Notes under the pieces: generated by a model
Database searches by the model: none
What the model was told of the DNA's origin: nothing
Seen by the model: the letters and a program-made list of their open reading frames with translations, nothing else
Translations under genes and position numbers: made by a program
Source of the DNA: Candidatus Gracilibacteria bacterium CG17_big_fil_post_rev_8_21_14_2_50_48_13
Lineage (GTDB): Bacteria > Patescibacteriota > Gracilibacteria > 1-14-2-50-48-13
DNA: 64,000 bases
Direction of reading: 5' to 3'
Assembly (NCBI GenBank): GCA_002783265.1
Contig: PFFG01000009.1
Span: 282,009 to 346,008 of the forward strand
Part shown: positions 60,551 to 64,000 of the stretch, piece after piece
Layout of the letters: every line of letters begins with the position of its first letter
Position numbering within the stretch: the stretch's first letter is position 1

Positions 60551-62278
60551 ATGAAGGTGCTTCAGCTTCTCGCCAGTTTACTCCGTGGTCACTGGGTTAG
60601 ATTTATCTTTGGCACGCTCATGCGTGTGTCGTCTGATCTTGCATCATTGCTGATTCCTATGGGGGTTAGCTGGATTATTACCTTTGCTGCAGCCTATTCT
60701 TCCGGCGTATCTCTCGAGCCATTCTGGTGGGTACTGCTCGCTCTTCTTGGTTTGCAGATCTATCGAGCCATTTCAATAAATTTTTCAAAAGTTTTTCTAT
60801 ACACTATAGGCGAGCGGCTTTCTGTTGAGCTCCAGCTGCGAGGTATGCGACATTTGCTCTCCCTCGATTTGCTTTGGCATGAGAAAGAGAACACGGGAAA
60901 TAAGCTGAAACAGGTTTCACGTGCAGGAGATGGGGTTGATCGAATTTTTCGGCTTTACGAGGGAATATTTATTGAAGGAACCATCAATCTCATTGCTATT
61001 AGTGCAATCTTTTACCGTTTGAGTTGGGAGCTAGCGGCAATGATCGTGTTCTTTTTTGTGAGCTACTTTACACTTTGCCGTTTTTTCCTTGGAAAAATTT
61101 CTCGCACTGTGCGAGCAGTGAATACGCAGGAAGATATCTTTGAGGGACTCAAGTTTGAGTCCATGAATAGTGTGCATACGGTGAAGTCGCTTGCCATGTA
61201 CAACAACCTCTATGCGAAGCTTCTGGAGAGGGCGGACATTCTGCGTCTGGCTATCAAGAAACGTATTCTGACTGTGCGTCTTAGCTGGGGTGCAATGGAT
61301 GCCTATCAAGGCATGTTTCGCGTGATTTTGCTCGCCTATACAACCTTCATGGTGTTTCAGGGTCGTTTCGAGGTAGGTACTATAGCACTGGTACTTTTGT
61401 ACTTCGGAATGATTGAGGAAGCAGCGAATGAATTTGCAACACTTGTTCAGGACGCACTTCTTGCGAAGATCAGTATTGCAAAGCTTCAAAACATTCTTGA
61501 TGAAGAACCTGTAACAGAGCGTTCTGGTCATACGGCTTTCCCTGTGGATTGGAAGGAACTTCGCTTTGATCGAGTGGGCTTTTCCTACGGAAATAAGAGC
61601 ATTCTGAAGGATATGACGTTTCGAATACGGCGTGGCGAAAAGGTGGGCATTGTGGGTATATCGGGAGCAGGAAAAACTACACTGATGAAGTTGATGCTCA
61701 AATTGTATGACGGGTATGAAGGGGAGATTTTGTTTGATGATCTGAAGCTGCGCGATATTCGACGTGCTTCCTATATCGAAAACGTTGCAACGGTTCCTCA
61801 GGAGACAGAGGTTTTTCATTTTTCCCTTCGTGACAATATCTTGCTGGCAGATGAACGCACAGATAGCGCAGAAGAACGCTTGCAAAGGGCATTACACATT
61901 GCCCATATCAATGACTTTCTTCCTCGACTTCCTAAGGGTGTTGAAACACTTGTGGGTGAAAAAGGTGTCAAACTTTCCGGAGGAGAACGTCAACGTTTGG
62001 GCATAGCACGAGCGGTGTATAGGGAACCGGATATACTGTTTCTTGATGAGGCGACATCTCATCTCGATGCAGTTTCCGAACAAAATATTCAGGAAGCGCT
62101 GCATGAGTTTTTCCAGAATGTGACCGCAATCGTTATTGCCCATAGGCTTTCCACGTTAAAGGAAATGGATCGCATTCTGGTGATTCAGAATGGTCATCTT
62201 GTGGAGGAGGGGAGCTTTGAGGAACTCTTAGAAAAGAAGGGCGATTTCTGGACATTGTGGCAAAAGCAAAAACTTTAG
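60551..62278 (+). CDS. ABC exporter (fused permease-ATPase)
   Basis: This is a half-size ABC exporter of 575 aa of the MsbA/MdlB type. Six membrane helices span ~15-310, and the nucleotide-binding domain starts at ~340 with Walker A GISGAGKTT (~370-378). The signature LSGGERQRLGIARAVY, Walker B ILFLDEATSHLD and H-loop IAHRLST are all intact. It works as a dimer and exports lipids, peptides or drugs. The substrate is not known. It is followed 24 bp later by the 2H phosphoesterase gene on the same strand. Confidence 0.93.
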   Translation: MKVLQLLASLLRGHWVRFIFGTLMRVSSDLASLLIPMGVSWIITFAAAYSSGVSLEPFWWVLLALLGLQIYRAISINFSKVFLYTIGERLSVELQLRGMRHLLSLDLLWHEKENTGNKLKQVSRAGDGVDRIFRLYEGIFIEGTINLIAISAIFYRLSWELAAMIVFFFVSYFTLCRFFLGKISRTVRAVNTQEDIFEGLKFESMNSVHTVKSLAMYNNLYAKLLERADILRLAIKKRILTVRLSWGAMDAYQGMFRVILLAYTTFMVFQGRFEVGTIALVLLYFGMIEEAANEFATLVQDALLAKISIAKLQNILDEEPVTERSGHTAFPVDWKELRFDRVGFSYGNKSILKDMTFRIRRGEKVGIVGISGAGKTTLMKLMLKLYDGYEGEILFDDLKLRDIRRASYIENVATVPQETEVFHFSLRDNILLADERTDSAEERLQRALHIAHINDFLPRLPKGVETLVGEKGVKLSGGERQRLGIARAVYREPDILFLDEATSHLDAVSEQNIQEALHEFFQNVTAIVIAHRLSTLKEMDRILVIQNGHLVEEGSFEELLEKKGDFWTLWQKQKL

Positions 62279-62302
62279 AGCATTTATACCTGAGTACTTT
62301 TT

Positions 62303-62923
62303 ATGAACAAATACACGCAAGTCGACAACACCCTGACCTCAGTGGTGGATCCTCGGTGCTACACGGTGAACACCCGCTGTTCTGAGGCGCTCATTGCCGC
62401 TATTCACGAGGTTCAGGATGCATTTATGGAAAAGTTTGGTGATGACGTGTTCTGCCCCCGTGGAGCTGAACTGCATGCGACGCTTCTCAACTGGCTTGAT
62501 CCTTTTATTGAGTATGAGCAGGATAAAGTGCAGCTTTTTCAACACGTGCGGGATTCCTGGGAGAGTATAACCAGAGCGGTTCTGGAAGGGTTTGGGCCGG
62601 TGAAGGTCCGTTTTGATACACTTGAGTACAGAGGGAACACTATATGTCTGGAGGGTTTTGATGATGGCACATTTGCTGCCATGCGCGCGGCCCTCGCCTC
62701 CAAAAACTTCCTTCCTGCCGCCAATACACGTCCGCCAACGGATATTCACGTGACTATCCTCACCTTTCGTCGTGCATTAGATGAGCAGGCAGTCCTGGAA
62801 ATTCTCGGGCAGCAACGGTGTAAGATGGAGGAAGTGGTGGACAGGTTTCGGCTTGTGTACTCGCCGAAGGCGCGGCTGCAGGATCATGTGCAGATTGGGG
62901 AGTTTGAATTGGGGAATTTTTGA
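62303..62923 (+). CDS. 2H phosphoesterase-like protein
   Basis: This is a 206-aa protein with the paired HxT motifs of the 2H phosphoesterase superfamily: HATL (H58, T60) and HVTI (H149, T151), each at the end of a beta-strand and ~90 residues apart. The family includes 2'-5' RNA ligase/ThpR and cyclic phosphodiesterases acting on RNA or nucleotide ends. The exact substrate is unknown. It is 24 bp downstream of the ABC exporter and 45 bp upstream of the CPBP protease gene. Confidence 0.75.
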   Translation: MNKYTQVDNTLTSVVDPRCYTVNTRCSEALIAAIHEVQDAFMEKFGDDVFCPRGAELHATLLNWLDPFIEYEQDKVQLFQHVRDSWESITRAVLEGFGPVKVRFDTLEYRGNTICLEGFDDGTFAAMRAALASKNFLPAANTRPPTDIHVTILTFRRALDEQAVLEILGQQRCKMEEVVDRFRLVYSPKARLQDHVQIGEFELGNF

Positions 62924-62968
62924 CAATGGGTTGGTTATGTCGCAATCTAGTTAATACTTACAACTACT

Positions 62969-63403
62969 ATGCTCGCGGATTTTTTTGTGCGATTTAGACC
63001 CTACAGATATTTTCCAATTTGGCTGCAACTCCTTGTACTTACAGCCCTCTTTGTAGTAACAGTGTTCGTCTTCTTGCGACTAGGAAACGTCAAAGGTATG
63101 CCGCTAACGCCTACAATCTATACCGCGCCCATCTACGAAGAACTCCTTTTTCGCGGCTTCATCCTTGGGTATCTGCTCTGCCGTCTGGCACCCGGGCAGG
63201 CGGTGGTGCTTTCCTCGCTGCTCTTCGGGGTTTGGCATCTTAAGAATCTGGCGTTTATTGGTGCTCCGGAGGTGTTATTACAGGTGGCGGTCACAGGGCT
63301 TTTGGTGGGACCGATATTGGCGGTGATTGCATTAAAAATGCGCAGTATATGGCCGGCGTTGATGGTGCATTTTGTCTGGAATTTGGTGGCCGTAAGTTTA
63401 TAA
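62969..63403 (+). CDS. CPBP-family intramembrane metalloprotease
   Basis: This is a 144-aa membrane protein of the CPBP/CAAX-protease-like family. The conserved EExxxR motif is in APIYEELLFRGF (E57, E58, R62), a second-motif His is in FGVWHLKN (H90), and a third is in MVHFVWN. It has about four membrane segments. It is shorter than usual (~200-250 aa) and retains the core only. The role may be in protein maturation or immunity; unknown here. Confidence 0.88.
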   Translation: MLADFFVRFRPYRYFPIWLQLLVLTALFVVTVFVFLRLGNVKGMPLTPTIYTAPIYEELLFRGFILGYLLCRLAPGQAVVLSSLLFGVWHLKNLAFIGAPEVLLQVAVTGLLVGPILAVIALKMRSIWPALMVHFVWNLVAVSL

Positions 63404-63715
63404 AGTACACCACTTAGCTGAGGATGCCTCCCATGCGGCACTACAAATAAACAAAAGGGTATCTAAAGCTTTTTTCTGATGAACCGGAGATTGGTAATGT
63501 TCAGAAAATTGTGTCTCATTAGTTTTGGGTGTAGAGAGGGAGAACACGGATAGTGAAGGCCTGGATATGGCGAGAGAGAAGACCTTAGAGGAAGACATTT
63601 TCTCGCCAAAACAGGTTTTCATCACCTCTTCCACCATGCGGGTGGAAAGGCCCTTGGCATAGAGGGATAGGGCCAGTTCCGCACAGGTCTCCTTCGTGCT
63701 TCTTGGATGGTTCAT
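63398..63715 (-). pseudogene. transposase remnant (IS256/mutator-like)
   Basis: The first ~50 residues on the minus strand (ELALSLYAKGLSTRMVEEVMKTCFGEKMSSSKVFSLA) fit the N-terminal region of IS256/mutator transposases, where the pattern is YAKGMStRdI...lyGe.iS.s.vS. The rest of the frame does not resemble a transposase, and there is no DDE core, so it is a decayed fragment. It lies between the CPBP gene and the truncated DUF6194 gene. No inverted repeats of the IS were found. Confidence 0.5.
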
Positions 63716-63743
63716 TCCATCAGGTTGTGATATGGTGCCATAG

Positions 63744-64000
63744 GGTGTATGGGTTGTTGATGTAGAATATCTCTATCCTTCACCCCTTTCCAGACACACA
63801 AAACTGTACACTACCGATGATGACTACGATAATGTGTCGCGGCTGGATTGCGAGGGAGTGTATCGGCTGAATATTGGTATCTGGAAAGAAACCTTCCGTA
63901 GGCTGCTGGCTGGAAGAAACGGAGAGTATGAGTACACGGCTTTTGATACACTGATGCCGCATCCTCATTATACTCAGGCCGTCTGGCTATGCGTGTTGCC
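63744..64000 (+). pseudogene. DUF6194-like gene without start, cut by right edge
   Basis: The plus-strand frame after TAG 63741-63743 reads RHTKLYTTDDDYDNVSRLDC, then EGVYRLNIGIWKETFRRLL and TAFDTLMPHPHYTQAVWLCVL. That matches the DUF6194 family (GVFRLNIGVxxETF...DYTALDxLxPHPxY...WVCVLNP). The N-terminal ~50 residues of the family are missing, and there is no ATG in frame upstream, only a possible internal GTG at 63836. It is either a truncated gene beside the transposase remnant or a frameshifted one. The end lies outside the window. Confidence 0.55.

Noticed and set aside
63780..63968. Minus-strand frame of 62 codons at the right edge
   Set aside because: It is the shadow of the DUF6194-like frame on the plus strand, which has clear family wording.

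Overview
The window looks like a chromosome segment of a Patescibacteria (Candidate Phyla Radiation, CPR) bacterium, probably on the Parcubacteria side (for example Uhrbacteria-like). This is inferred from gene content and protein style, not from a tree. Supporting signs are the orphan TraG/VirB4-like ATPase with a long CPR-type N-terminus, a sigma-70 region-4 protein with a HARE-HTH domain, secreted fibre-like proteins of low complexity, SLH-domain proteins, many short unknown proteins, and very tight packing with ATGA overlaps. UGA is used as a stop (serS ends TGA, for example), so this is not the recoded Gracilibacteria/SR1 code.

Layout. 1-5.8 kb: three small unknown genes, RNase J with a DUF1858 protein, TatD and the sigma-like protein. 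5.8-9.8 kb: HtrA protease, ComF, a glycosyltransferase and an unknown coiled-coil protein. 9.8-13.3 kb: a 23S-5S rRNA unit with its own promoter and processing stem and no adjacent 16S. 13.4-17.7 kb: a FecR-like membrane protein, a CTP-transferase-like membrane enzyme, an RsbW-like kinase/STAS fusion with a separate STAS protein (partner switching), and ribosomal protein bL31. 17.7-23.5 kb, minus strand: a long operon-like run of HEAT-like protein, unknown protein, cysteine desulfurase, TrmD, small membrane protein, RuvB and HemW. 23.6-29.3 kb: SerRS with an ABC ATPase, a low-coding stretch with a G/T-rich hairpin, unknown proteins, guanylate kinase and tRNA-Gln. 29.3-34.5 kb: a tRNA-derived inverted-repeat element, a fibre protein, an antiporter and a large membrane protein. 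34.5-40.3 kb, minus strand: AspRS preceded by a T-box riboswitch, MscS, AlkD, pyrophosphatase and unknowns. 40.5-48.6 kb: a TrmB-type regulator, membrane protein, M23-SLH peptidase, TraG-like ATPase, Nudix-like protein and glutamate dehydrogenase. 48.7-55.6 kb: rpsF-ssb-rpsR, rlmN, DUF3467, prmC, a GHMP-kinase-like/winged-helix fusion and an exonuclease/GIY-YIG nuclease. 55.7-64 kb: DUF2203, a second fibre protein, an SLH protein, Bcp peroxiredoxin, a fasciclin lipoprotein, tRNA-Phe next to an orphan PheRS C-terminal domain, an ABC exporter, a 2H phosphoesterase, a CPBP protease, and a decayed edge with a transposase remnant and a headless DUF6194 gene.

How it fits together. Much of the window is housekeeping for translation (rRNA, tRNAs, SerRS, AspRS, TrmD, RlmN, PrmC, bS6, bS18, bL31) plus cell-surface building (fibre proteins, S-layer-anchored peptidase, SLH protein, glycosyltransferase, exporter). 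The most unusual regulatory find is a T-box leader on aspS. The T-box loop UGGC matches the GCCA end expected of tRNA-Asp. Other points of interest are the unlinked 23S-5S unit, structured elements built from tRNA T-arm or acceptor sequence behind both tRNA genes, and the PheRS fragment beside tRNA-Phe. All functional calls rest on reading motifs by eye; no database search was run.
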